From positions 39,833,330 through 39,897,329 of the forward strand of contig CM019217.1 in assembly GCA_009741485.1 (NCBI GenBank): DNA of 64,000 nt, in the 5' to 3' direction. The first letter of the stretch is position 1, and the number at the start of each line of letters is the position of its first letter. The notes under the pieces were generated by a model. The model saw nothing but the letters and a program-made list of their open reading frames with translations. It was not told where the DNA came from and did not search any database. The DNA comes from Malurus cyaneus samueli (Eukaryota > Chordata > Aves > Passeriformes > Maluridae). A program made the translations under genes and the position numbers. Below, one piece after another: positions 52,151-63,165 of this stretch.

Positions 52151-55055
52151 ATCAGTAGTAAATGCCTTGCAAACAGTGATTATTAAAAATAAGCATTAAC
52201 TACTTGCAGCCAGAAACCAATTCAACTGTTACGTTTTGTAAAATTATGAACTGAGGGCAGATAACAAATGCTAATGATGGCTGATGTCACTCACCCTAAA
52301 AGAGATTCTGAGAACAATCACAAAGGAGGTAAGAAAAATTTAAGAGACTAGCAGAGTTAAAGTAGCAGTGGCCTGTCCTGCCCTGGAGTTACAGTTTGTG
52401 TCCCAAAGAGCAATGATATCTAAGCAAGAGGATAAGCCCTTCTTTCCAGCAGTGATTACCATTGTCTAATGTGGGTTCTGTATGACTGACCTATCACAGA
52501 AGCAGTATCTGAACTGCTCACAAGCAAGAGCCTTCTTTGTCTAGGATTGTGAGTGGACGATGGTTTTTGACTGCCCAGAACTCTGTATTTGACAGAAGAA
52601 CTTCTGTTAAAAATGCTTCTCTGACAAAGGGGAGATATTTCTTCTGTTGGACCAAGCATGGTCTTAACTACGTTTTGGCATGTATACTTCTGGCATTTCA
52701 GTGAAATCTTATTTTCTCTTAGTTCTTAAAAGCTGGTTTAAATTCGATATTAATTAGCTATCCTTTGATACAGTGGTGTTTAATGGTTAAATTACGGCTT
52801 TCAGGTCTAACCTCTATTGGACTTTTAAAAAATGTTACTTCTGTCTTTGTCATTTTATTTCTATAGTGACTTCTACCTGATTCAAAGTGGATTTAATTTT
52901 ACACCATAAATATTCCCTTCTTCTTGTGTAAATAAACCACATAAGAATGGGAAGAAACATTAGGAAATAACTTTTAATTTTGCATAAGCAGAACAAAGTC
53001 CATTAAAGACTTACTGTAGCTTCTTATGCCCTGTTCATTCAGATAATTGCAGGCATAACTTCATGAGGTAGCTAATGCTTTAGCTTCATGTGGATTTTTT
53101 TGTATGTTAACATTTTCTGCTATTTCTGTGGCTTCCCTGAATATTTTTTATCTGCCAAGTGCTTGGCATAAGTTGTCAGGTGTGTTTACCAGTCATGTCT
53201 TTATTGTTGATTGAAGCTTTGATTTAAGCTGTTTGGGAGTCATGTATGGCTAAATATATGCAAACTCACAAAGCAAAAAAATATACACTTTGTTGTTGTT
53301 CTCAATTCCATGTTTTTGTCAAGGCTGTTCTCCTTTCAACTTGGGAGTCAGACACATCTGGAATTTACATGGAGAGGTCCTGAGGGAGGGGTTAGGCACC
53401 CTTTCATTGCTCACCTGCAGCAGGAGCCTATACCGTTGTATTGCTTTTTGAAGGTCTGAGGCAAATTCAGTGGAGATGTTTAACTTTGGATGAGCAAAGC
53501 ATTCCCGAGAAGAGTAGCTGTGGTATTAACAGCAAGAAGCTTTTGGAAAGCAAAGTCATATTTGAGGATGGAATAGAGGTTGCATATGAAAATAGTTCAA
53601 AAACTGCATCATCAAATAGAGATTTGGCAATATCTACATGAATAAAAGGTGGGAATTTTTAAAAACATTAAATCAGTTGCCATAAATGAACATTTCTCAA
53701 CATTTTCTTATTAAAGTCTTCACAAATGCAAAGTGACACAATTACAGTGCTAAAAATTTACCTGGGGAAAAAAATCCTACTGGGATTTTTCTAAAGAGCC
53801 TTGAGTGATTTAAAATTGCTTTCTGCTTTACAAAAGAGGTACTCTTCCTTGGGGAAAAAAAAACCACATGTGACTATGAAGGCAAACATACCCACAAATT
53901 TTAAATCTTTGGTAGCCCAAAAGACCACTTTCTTAGCAAACTTTTAGAGATTTATTGTCATGCTGTGGGCGTAGTAGTTGTGGAGTGGTTAAACAAAGCA
54001 ATATTAGGTGCAATAATTTTTGTACCGGCTACGTTAAATTTATTTGTTTTCAACAATTGAAGTGTTTGAATTAATAAGTGAAATTTGCATCCTTAGTTGT
54101 AACAAAAAACAATCAGTCTTGAAGCCCTAAAATACATACTAGCAGTATCACAGAAAAGAGAGAATCAGTAAAGGCTAGCTTTGATAGGAAATAATTATAT
54201 GGTTAATTATGGTACAGGACCATCAAAGTAATTTTTGAAATAGGTATTAATAGTTACTAATTTAAGAATATGCCATAGTTGACAGTTTGCAAATTTAAAA
54301 ACTATTAAGTTCTAGAAAACTTGGTATAAGCTAATGTCTAATGCTTTAGAGAGGGGTGACTATTCTGCAAAGATGTTTTGAAAGATATGCATAGTTAAGT
54401 TAAATGCCAACTCTGTTTGGTCTTTACGGGTAAGGAAAGGCATTTAGAGGTGCGTAATTGGGTTTACTCTTCCAGTAGTGCCCTAGAAGCACTTCTGAAA
54501 ACAGTCACTAATAAACATGACATGTTTGAATTCAGAATCTTGCATACGCTTAATGTGGAGTTGTTTAAATTGTCTGTGTCCAGTATCTATACAAAAAAGC
54601 TGGTACCATTATAGCTTTGATTGGTACCATCATTCTAGATGACAGCCTAATAATTTTTGGGCATGTGTGCTCTTTCTCTGTTGGTCTCTGCATTGTTTTT
54701 AATGAGGATAGAACATTAGGTATGTTATTAGGTACTATATAGGTTTTTTAGATGATTGCTGCAGGTAGTAGTCAGGAAGATAAGGCTTCACTACCCTGAT
54801 GGCCTTTCATGGTATTTTAGTTCAATGCTAGACTCACAAAATTATTCCTCTATGTGGAGGGGCAAGGAGGTACCCAGCACTTCTGATGATAAAAAATGTT
54901 ACAAGAACTTACCATATTTGTATGTGGGAAGTAATTTTTTTTCCCCTGACTTGAAAGAACTGCTAGTGAACCACCTCAGTACTGAAATATTATTGGAATT
55001 CTACAGCTGTTGTCACAATCACATATGTATCATAAAAACCTCATATATTCTAATA

Positions 55056-55122
55056 AGGTTTTGTTTGGTTTTTTTTGGTTTTTTTTTGTTTGTTTGTTTT
55101 TGTTTTGTTTTGTTTTTGTTTA
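55056..55122. repeat. T/G-rich low-complexity tract
   Basis: Runs of T interrupted by single or double G, of GTTT and GTTTTT type, extend for about 65 bases. On the minus strand this reads as AAAC/AAAAC repeats. The C-terminal half of the 127-codon frame at 54756-55139 is a translation of this tract. Confidence 0.92.
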
Positions 55123-58100
55123 ATATGGAAGTAATTTAAAACCTGAGGATGAGCTTCTAATTTGTAGAAAGTTTTAGTGTCATGTTATGCTGTGGCAACA
55201 CTGAAGTGTCCTTGTGAAATACAGCAGTCATGGGATTTTGACTGACTGGTTGAGAAAAGCCAGTGGCTCACTTGTGACACAGAAATATCAGAAGCTACCA
55301 GAGATTTCTACTGCATCCAGCCCATCAATTAGTGGTTTTATTCAAATTAGAATAATTGATTAGAAGTCACAGCTTGATGAGACTCAGACAACAGATACAT
55401 AATGAATAAAAGTGACAGTATTTCTCTTAGAGAGCTCAGTATTGAAGGCTGTTTGTATTTCAGTATTCCTGTAGCTCTGCTCCTGAAATATTGTGATGGT
55501 CTGCCAAATCAGGCAGTGTATTTAGTTGGCTGGACAAATGCCATCACCTTATTTGCTGTTGGGAATCTTTGGACCCAGAGAACAAAACTTCGCTTAGATA
55601 AAGAACGCTGTGTTTTGTGTTCAATTTCCTGCTGTTCTGTGATAGCAGTTAGATTTTGGTAAGGAATGAAAAAGCCTAACCTTCTCATGTACTTCATCTT
55701 AATGCAGCCTTTGTTGAGGCCTTTGTTACCTAAATCTGATGAAGCTCCTGAATTGAGTTTATAGATTCTTCTCTCTTGCTAGATTAATGAACTTATCTTA
55801 GAAATACTGTGCTTTTATTTCATACAACTGGCTGATTTTTAATACATCATCCTTAACTAAATCCCTTTTTATTTAGCATTAATATTGTGCACCCTGAACA
55901 ATAATTCTGTGTGTCCCTGTGCTTGGCTAAAATATAAGTAAAATTTTTCACCCCTGAAAAAAAAATTAAGTAATATTTGTTTTAATTTTAAAGCAAATCT
56001 ATAGAGGATTAATTGAGATTGATTTCAGGAGATTTATTTGTGGTGGTTGTTCTTCAAGTGTATGAACAAGAGGAAAGTCTTCTTTCACTTATGATCTGGA
56101 CAGTGGTAGTAATTTTGATTGGTCAGGGCAAAAAAAGAAGAATTGCAGATGTTCCAAAGAGTTTCTGCACACCAAGAGGACCAGAATAGGACTGTAAATA
56201 GTCAGATAATTCCTTGTCTTCACAGGTACAGGCAGTGTAGAAAGGATTGATGGATCACTTACTGAGCGTGTTTTTGTATCTTGTGTTAAGATTTCAATTA
56301 TAAGAAAAAAATTGTAAGAACCAGTTAATCTGTAGTCTCACTCATCAAATCATCTCCAGTGCAATAAAGCTAAGGCTAATTTTCATTTATTCCTATCCGT
56401 TCCATGAGGTTGTGTGGGGAATACAGCTTTGTGCAGTTCTTACTTTGAAAAATATTAACAATTAAAAGTGTGGAAATGGTAGAGCTGTAGTTATTCCAGA
56501 AGGAGTTATAGCTTGTCAGACTCAGAACCTGGGAAAATGAAATCTGCTGTAAATATATACATCATTTGTGTTCTGCAAGGAGATGGAAAGCAGAAAAAAA
56601 TAAACTTACACTACAAGTGCATAATATTCATTGATGCTAGGTAGGTGCAGCTGTGCCGTGGAAGGTCTTTAGCATTATCGTATTTGTGTTCCAGTTTTAT
56701 TCAGTCTAATGCTACCCTTGTTTGGAGTACTAGGCACTCAATCTGGTCGGTTATTCTTTCTTTTATTTCATGATGTTACAGAATAACACATTGTAAATTA
56801 CAATAAGTTATAAACAACCAGGTTAGAAATTGCTTCATCTTTTGAGCAGAATAAAATTGCACAGAGTTGAGTTTTTTTTAATTAATTAGCAAAGTTTTAC
56901 ACTGAGTACCTCCATTACTAATTTCAATTGGGAAAAAACAGATTATGAAATTTTAAACGTACTTTCGAGGGTTTCTTGCACTTAAGAGCACACTTTACTA
57001 GCACTGCATTTCCAGAATGTGGTAGTGTTACTCAAAAGGTATTTTGTTATTGTCACAAACTAAAACTAAATTTAGAAGCAGTTGTCAGTTGGCATATGGC
57101 ATTTATTGTTGGTGTGGGTACATTCCTTTTTGCTATTTGCATTCTAGTGTAGCAATTGAAGATGAGCCAGATATTCTGGAGTGTCTGGGCATGGGTACTT
57201 ACAGTTTAGTGTGTTTCCACACTGGTTATTTGTATCTAGTATCTACTAGTGCTTTAGGGCTATTTCTAGTTTTTTCAGTGAATATGGGGGTTTATATCCA
57301 AACAATGCATGGTTTTTGGGATGGTGCTAGTCTCAGAGGTATTTTGTAATAAAAGCCCTTTAAAATGACACTTTTAAAATTAAAGGTACAACTTGTGAAA
57401 GATTTATCGTGGAGAAAAGGCACTATATTTGCTGACACTGAAACAGTACTAATGCATGCATGTAAGGTGTGCTGAAAGTTCATGGCTCTTTTTTAACGTT
57501 TACAGTTTAACACTTTGGAATACTTTAGAAAACCATGTTCTTTTAAAAATATGTTTATTAGCTTGTTCAGATATAACTTAAAAAGCTGTTTTTAAAGGCA
57601 TGCATCCAGAGACATGCACACAATGAATTCAAAGTGGAAATGTTTCAGGGAATCTAAATTATTTTCAGAATTTCAGAGATTGAGGAGGGATAAGTGGAAG
57701 GAGAAAATGTTGGGCTGGTGCCAAGCGATAGCTCGTAACCCTCACAGACTTCCAAACAGCACAAGAACACCCGAGGTCTCAGGTGATGCTTCACATAACT
57801 CTACTTTGGTGAGTGAAAAGTTGCATTTCGTGATGGTGGCATGCTAAGATGAACTTGAAAGGTGTTGAAATTTAAAAAAAAAAAAATTTACTGTTTGCCA
57901 TTGCTTGCATTTCCTCCATGTGTGAAACCCTTTGATATTACAGATGTTTACTCTTTCTGATTGCTTTTCTTTCATATTTTTTGTTGGCATGGTTTGTTCT
58001 GACTTGCATGCTGTGTCTATAAATCAATATTGTTGTTTTGTGAATGGTAAAGTCTTTAAGCAGGAGATGACTGAATATGGATCACTTACATTCTTTGTGA

Positions 58101-58166
58101 TCTTAATCAGTGCATTTGGTCCCTGATGAATATAGCTGGACACTATCTAAAGGCACCTCATTTGCC

Positions 58167-58195
58167 CTTTGTTCCTGCCTGTAACAGGAACAAAG
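58167..58195. repeat. Perfect 11-bp hairpin, 7-nt loop
   Basis: CTTTGTTCCTG (58167-58177), a 7-base loop, then the exact reverse complement CAGGAACAAAG (58185-58195). It is too short for a typical microRNA precursor, and pairing does not extend convincingly beyond the stem. Confidence 0.9.
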
Positions 58196-60199
58196 TTTCA
58201 TGTGTCTAAACTTGTGTTAGACAGCTGGATTTTAAAATTAATTTCATATATGAAACATGCTGTTGCCAGAGATGGTTGAGTTTCTGCATGCTAAGCTATT
58301 TATAGTAAATGTTCAGGCAATGAAAAGTTGACAGTTTACATGGTGGAGTTCAAATATGAAATTGAATAAATTTACTCATTGATAAGAATTTTAATCCTGC
58401 AGTTTTTGTTCATTGAGGTAAAGCCACTTACATCAGTAGACCTCTACAGGTGAGTAAGAACTGGTACTTGTTTGTAAAGGCTTCCAACTGCCCCATCTCT
58501 AAGAGCAAAAACTGTCTATGTGTCTGCTTGTTTTAATTCAACTAACATTTTCAGACTCCAGCAGGACTGAATATTTGAAACGTATTCAGTTCAATAATGA
58601 GTGTTAAATAGGCACTGTATTTCTCTATCCTAAGAAACATGAATGATCAGAAAATACTGCCCTGCAGTTGTTGAAACATGGACAGGATGATATCCAAGCT
58701 AAAAGATGAATAATTAATTGTTCCTAAGCACTGAGGAAATGTGGTAGTCCAAATGAAGAGTGGTCTTCTTGAAAGCTGTTGAAATTTTGGTGAAAAAAGC
58801 TCCTACTTAATGTGGCAACATTATTGTGTTCAATGCTAAATTATATAGAATGTATGTTTCTGCTACAGAAAAGCACACAGAAAGGCAGCATTAAAAGCTT
58901 CAAAGTTTATAGTTTATTATATACCCTAGATTATTGCTATAACTCACTTTCATCTAGAATACTTTCAGAGAAATAAAATTAAAAATCAATGATTCTATGA
59001 AGACTGGATGTCAAATATATTATCACATTTAATTGCTATTACTATTTTATTTTAAAATTTTGATTGCTTGTGCTATTTAGGTATTAATGGTAATATAAGG
59101 TAGCTAATAAGGAATTTAGATATGACAAAATGTGCATATTTTGATTTCTGCTTGACTGCTAGTCAACATTTAATTTGGGTTGATATTCATGAGATAAGCA
59201 TTCCAGTCTACCAGATGGGATTTAGAAATGATGAACTGGAAATACAGTTCAGAACTGGTGAATCCACAGACTAAGCATCTTTAACCTTATTAATATTAAA
59301 ACTTGTTCAAAAATAAGTTTACATGTAGAGTGCTGGTTAGTTGATGAAGTGTGTAAGAAAGCAAGAAAAATAAAGTACTGGAGATGATACTGTGTGTCCT
59401 TTAATATCATGATTGGCTGTAGAACAATAATCTTCACAGCAGGAAATAAAACAGTAATGTCTCTTGAGGCCTGCAAAGCTTTCCTTTTCATTTTCTTTGC
59501 TTCCCATTCTTTCAACCGTAACTTTTTCTATCCCTCACTTCTGAAGAAAATTATATTCAGTATAAGATTTTGCTGGTGATGTCTTTCCAAATTGCAGGCT
59601 GTCGACTGAAAATCCTTATTTCACTTGTGAACATCTTTAATCTGAAATTTTGCTCAGTAGTTATTGCCTTTCAATATTGAAAAATTTTCTGGCTGGTCTT
59701 GAGTGAAGATACAGACTTGACCACTAGAAAGTGAAAAATAATGAAACAGCAGAAAGTAAAGGTTATAGCAAATTATTTGTTCTAAGTGTACAAAGCCACT
59801 TCCAATAAGCTATTCAAGCCCCTTTTATCTGAATTAAACTTAAATTTTCAGTGCATTGCGACTTGCTATGGATCTGATTCCCTTAACATGGGTTAGTTTG
59901 GTGAGTCTTGCTAGCACGGTTATGGTATGAAGACACAACTCTCTGCTTCCTTATACTGCTGGTGACAAGTCTGGGGTTGGAAGGAATCAAAGTGGAATGC
60001 ACTGTATCTTTTTTTCACCTCTTCCATATGCCTTTTAGGTACACTTCTGATTCAGCAGAACGTCTTCTGTATTTCACAAATTCACCTAAGGCGTTTTAAA
60101 ATACTTTCTGTTTAAAACTAAATCCCCAAGTGGGCATTTCACAATACCACTTTTGCAAAGGAAATTATCTGAAAATTGCAAGCAAGTATCATAATTTTT

Positions 60200-60617
60200 C
60201 ACGGAATCATAGAATGCCAGAATGGAAGGAATCTTAAGGATCATCTGGTCCAACCTTCCTTGGCATAAGCACCATCAAGGCGAGATAGCACAGCACCCTG
60301 TCCTACTGAATCTTTAAAATACCCAATGTTGGAGTATCCAGCACCTTTCCTTCAAAGATTGTTTCAATGGCTCATTGTTCTCACTGCAGAACATTTTCCT
60401 CTTGTGTCTAATCAGAGTGTGCCCAGAGTGTGCTCAGCTTGTACCCATTACTTCTTGTATTTTCCTTGTAACTCCTTGTGAAAAGGAAAGTCTTCATCTT
60501 CTTTGTAGCCGCCCTTGAAATACTGGAACATGATTATAAGGGCTCCCAAAAGCTTTCCTTTCTCAAGGCTGAACAAACCCAGTTCTCTCAGCCTTTCCTC
60601 ACATGGCACGCTTCCAT
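60200..60617 (-). mobile_element. CR1 LINE 3' fragment
   Basis: The plus strand begins CACGGAATCATAGAATGCCA, a CR1 terminal octamer region in reverse complement. It continues GGATCATCTGGTCCAACCTT, TTGGAGTATCCAGCACCTTT, CCCATTACTTCTTGTATTTT, GCCCTTGAAATACTGGAACA, AAGGCTGAACAAACCCAGTT and TCTCAGCCTTTCCTCACATG. On the minus strand, ORF2 C-terminal residues [14 protein letters not shown] and [12 protein letters not shown] are readable at about 60500-60600. It is divergent and 5'-truncated, and not coding. Confidence 0.95.
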
Positions 60618-61439
60618 TTTGGTGAAAATAAGTATTTTTCTCTCTGTGAAAAGAAGAAGGAAGCTTACAGAGCAGGAAGCAGGTTATGACCATTAAAAAA
60701 TTGCTGTTTTCATTAAGCAAATAAATGGAATACTGAACAGCAAGGATGACAAAAATACTAAAGAAATAAGCTCATGAAAGCTCATTGGAATGTTTTTTAA
60801 GAGCTTATTAAAATAATTTGCACCATTTTATTTTATATTAAGATATTCTAGCTTCATCCAAATCAAATAAATTCTGAAATATTTTAGCAAAACTCAAGTA
60901 AGGATTCTTGGAAGCATTTTTCCATTATTGTTTTCAACTTAATTATAATAATATTCCCAAGCTTTATTACATTAGTTGACTTTATTTGAAGATTAAAGCC
61001 TTGGTGTTCATTTTCTTAGGTGGAGCTCTAGCTTCTTGTTTCTGAGCATACCTTAAAAATTTTGAATCCTTCTATTATCAAAGAAGGCATAACTTCTCAA
61101 AAAATAGTGTTTAATATTGCAATTTATTGGATTTGGGTGTTTGTATTGATAGTTCTAGATTCATAGCAAGTAAACCTTTTTTTATACTCAATTTCATGTA
61201 GTTCATTAGCTTGGTGTAGTGGAACATAAAGCTGGAATTGACTTTGCTTCTCCAAAAGCAAGAAATCATCTCTTTTTCAAGCTAAATTGATTATCAGTTT
61301 GTTTCTGTACACATTGTTTCTAAACTTTGAAGGTTTGTCCTTTGTAATATTCATCACATGTTGAGAGACTTGTAATACAGCTTTTCAACTTTACTTTCCT
61401 TATTTGTAACAATTTCCACGTTCCCAAGGTTATCTTAAA
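60618..61439. other. Unique non-coding DNA
   Basis: AT-rich, with no recognised feature. It may include further unrecognisable parts of the old LINE relic that follows. Confidence 0.5.
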
Positions 61440-61700
61440 AGGTCTTGTCTATTCCTGTTTGAGCAGGAGTGACCAAGTGTCTGCAGTATTCCAGATCAAT
61501 CTTTCTGTTCCTAACAATTGTAACACAATTGCCTGTCCAGTAGCACATTTATCATATTGCCTAGATTTAGAATAGCTTTATTGATACTTTTTTTGTTGCT
61601 GCTATTTCAGTTTTGAGACCAAACCTCTAGATTGTGTTGATTTTTGGTACATGAAGACAGTATCAATTAAAATTATTAATGCTCTTCTATTCTCTTCCAT
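61440..61700 (-). mobile_element. Probable ancient CR1-family LINE relic
   Basis: In plus orientation the stretch has GTGACCAAGTGTCTGCAGTA and TTCCAGATCAATCT. Downstream lie ATTGCCTAGATTTAGAATAG and CTTTATTGATACTTTTTTTG TTGCTGCTATTTCAGTTTTG. This order resembles the conserved reverse-complement CR1/L3 3' region (CAGTATTCCAGATGAGGTCT, then CATCCTAGGAT..GCATTAG, then CCTTTTTTGC.GCTGCATCAC). Divergence is high and neither end is defined. It appears older than the other copies. Confidence 0.42.
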
Positions 61701-62622
61701 TCACCAGGCAATATGCAAGTTCATATCTTTTTGATTTTATAATTTTTCTGATCTTTTCTAGAGTTGGGGAAAGAATAGTAATGTTCTTTCCTTTACTTGA
61801 AAAGAATCTAGGTCTTGAAAGCTTGTAATTTTATGCAATAGCATTTACAGTTTTTTTGTCTTTTGAAAAGATAATGAATATAATTGAAAATAAGTTTAAA
61901 ATTATTTCTTCATTAATCACTTGTCTCAGTGCTGACAGTATCTATTTGTACTGTGTTTCTATAAGCATATGTGTATGTGGTGAGTTGAAGTGATTTTGAT
62001 AGGAATACAGAAATACAAATTAACACTGATAAAGCAATTTGCCTAGAAACACTTCTGTGTCTATCTTTGCACAGTATCTAGGGTTACTCTGGGTCCTAAT
62101 TCAAAACTTGAGCATTATTATAATCTGTGTTCCTACCTGTGTTCCTCCTCTTCTGCATGGGGCAGGGACTGATCCTTGATTCAGTCCCTCATGTGAAAAA
62201 CATGAAATTACCAGCACAAGTGCATGTACTCCGTGCTGAGTTGTAATCATTTGTATTTACCGTTTCTCCCGGTTGTGTTCCCCACTAGAATTGTAGGTGA
62301 ATGTATCTGGAAGTATAGACAAGTGAGTAACTAGATAATTTGTGTTTCTATATGCAGATGAAATGTAGAAGTCATGGCAAATGATCAAGCATCTAATTTA
62401 ACTGTAAGGAAGGATTTTTTAAAAAAAATGCAAGCAAATGATACCATCTGCTTCTCCGAGAGAAAGTAAAATATGATTATGAATGATCTGTTTGATATAG
62501 GTAAATCCCAGGTTGCCACATCTGATTTATTACTGAGCAAGTTAATAATAGTCAGTAGTCATTCTGAAATATAAATAAGCAAACAAGGAAAAGTAGGTTT
62601 GGGTTTTTGGTTTTTTTTTTTT
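61701..62622. other. Unique non-coding DNA left of the LTR
   Basis: No gene was recognised. It ends in a T-rich run (62609-62622) that abuts the LTR. Confidence 0.55.
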
Positions 62623-62715
62623 GCTGTTCACCCCTGACAGACAGCTTGATCAGTGGGATGGGGAAGGGAAGCAGAGGGAAAAAGTGAGAAAAATCATGGG
62701 TTGAGATAAAGACAG

Positions 62716-62721
62716 TTTAAT
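62716..62721 (-). terminator. LTR polyadenylation signal (ATTAAA)
   Basis: The plus strand reads TTTAAT, giving ATTAAA on the minus strand. It lies about 175 bases downstream of the TATA box in LTR orientation and just before CTGTCTTTATCTCAACCC. This is the normal position for the R-region poly(A) signal of this LTR type. Confidence 0.75.
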
Positions 62722-62890
62722 AGGCAAGGCAAAACCCACACATGAAAGAAAAATAGAAGATTTATCCACTGCTTCCCATGGGCAGTCAGCTGTTCAGCCA
62801 TCTCCAGGAAAGCCAGGCTCCATCCTGTGTGACAGTTAGTTGGGAAGAAAAATGCCACTCAGTGTTTCTGCTTTCTCTTCCTCCTCCTTT

Positions 62891-62903
62891 CAAATTTATA
62901 TGC
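62891..62903 (-). promoter_or_regulatory. LTR TATA box
   Basis: The minus strand reads GCATATAAATTTG, following CATGCTCA, at the position where this LTR family carries its core promoter. Any transcript would run leftwards into the unique DNA. Activity cannot be judged. Confidence 0.72.
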
Positions 62904-63165
62904 TGAGCATGAGACCATAGGATATGATTAATCCCCTTGGTCAATTGGGATCAGCTCCCCTGGCTGTGTCCCCTCACTGCTCCTTGTACACTCCCAACCT
63001 CTTTGCTGATGGGGTGAGGATCAGAAAATGACTTGATGTAAGCCTTGCTTAGCCAAAGCTGAAACATCCCTGTATTAGTGACTCTGTTTCCAGCAAAAAT
63101 CCAAAACATAGCCCCATGCTAGCTGCAATAATGAAATTTAACTCTTTCCACCCCAAACCAGTACA

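Larger units (their letters stand above)
52151..60199. other. Unique non-coding DNA
   Basis: No gene was recognised in this 8 kb. A T/G-rich simple tract (55056-55122), a perfect 11-bp hairpin (58167-58195) and two splice-bounded stretches (53415-53455 minus, 58403-58449 plus) are noted separately. Confidence 0.5.
62623..63165 (-). mobile_element. Solo LTR of an avian ERVL-like endogenous retrovirus
   Basis: Read on the minus strand, the element starts TGTACTGGTTTGGGGTGG and continues GCTAGCATGGGGCTATGTTT, GGGGACACAGCCAGG, CTTTCCTGGAGATGGCTGAA, CTGCCCATGGGAAGCAGTGG and CTGTCTTTATCTCAACCCAT, with GACTCACTTTTT-like sequence and CCCCATCCCACTG near its end. I recognise this as the widespread avian ERVL-type LTR. 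It has the expected order of TATA box (62891-62903) and polyadenylation signal (62716-62721). No internal retroviral sequence flanks it, so it is a solo LTR left by recombination. The outer 3' end (near 62623) is diverged from the usual terminus. GGTTT follows the 5' end at 63166-63170 and also occurs at 62596-62600 and 62607-62611, a weak candidate target duplication in low-complexity DNA. Confidence 0.88.

Noticed and set aside
54756..55139. 127-codon open frame
   Set aside because: Its C-terminal third is a translation of the T/G-rich simple tract, and there is no domain.
55402..55662. 86-codon frame with membrane-like residues
   Set aside because: It shows no homology that I recognise, no splice context and no codon pattern distinguishing it from chance.
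59970..59985. GGGGTTGGAAGGAATC, CR1-like word
   Set aside because: No other CR1 blocks follow in order, so a single short match is not enough.
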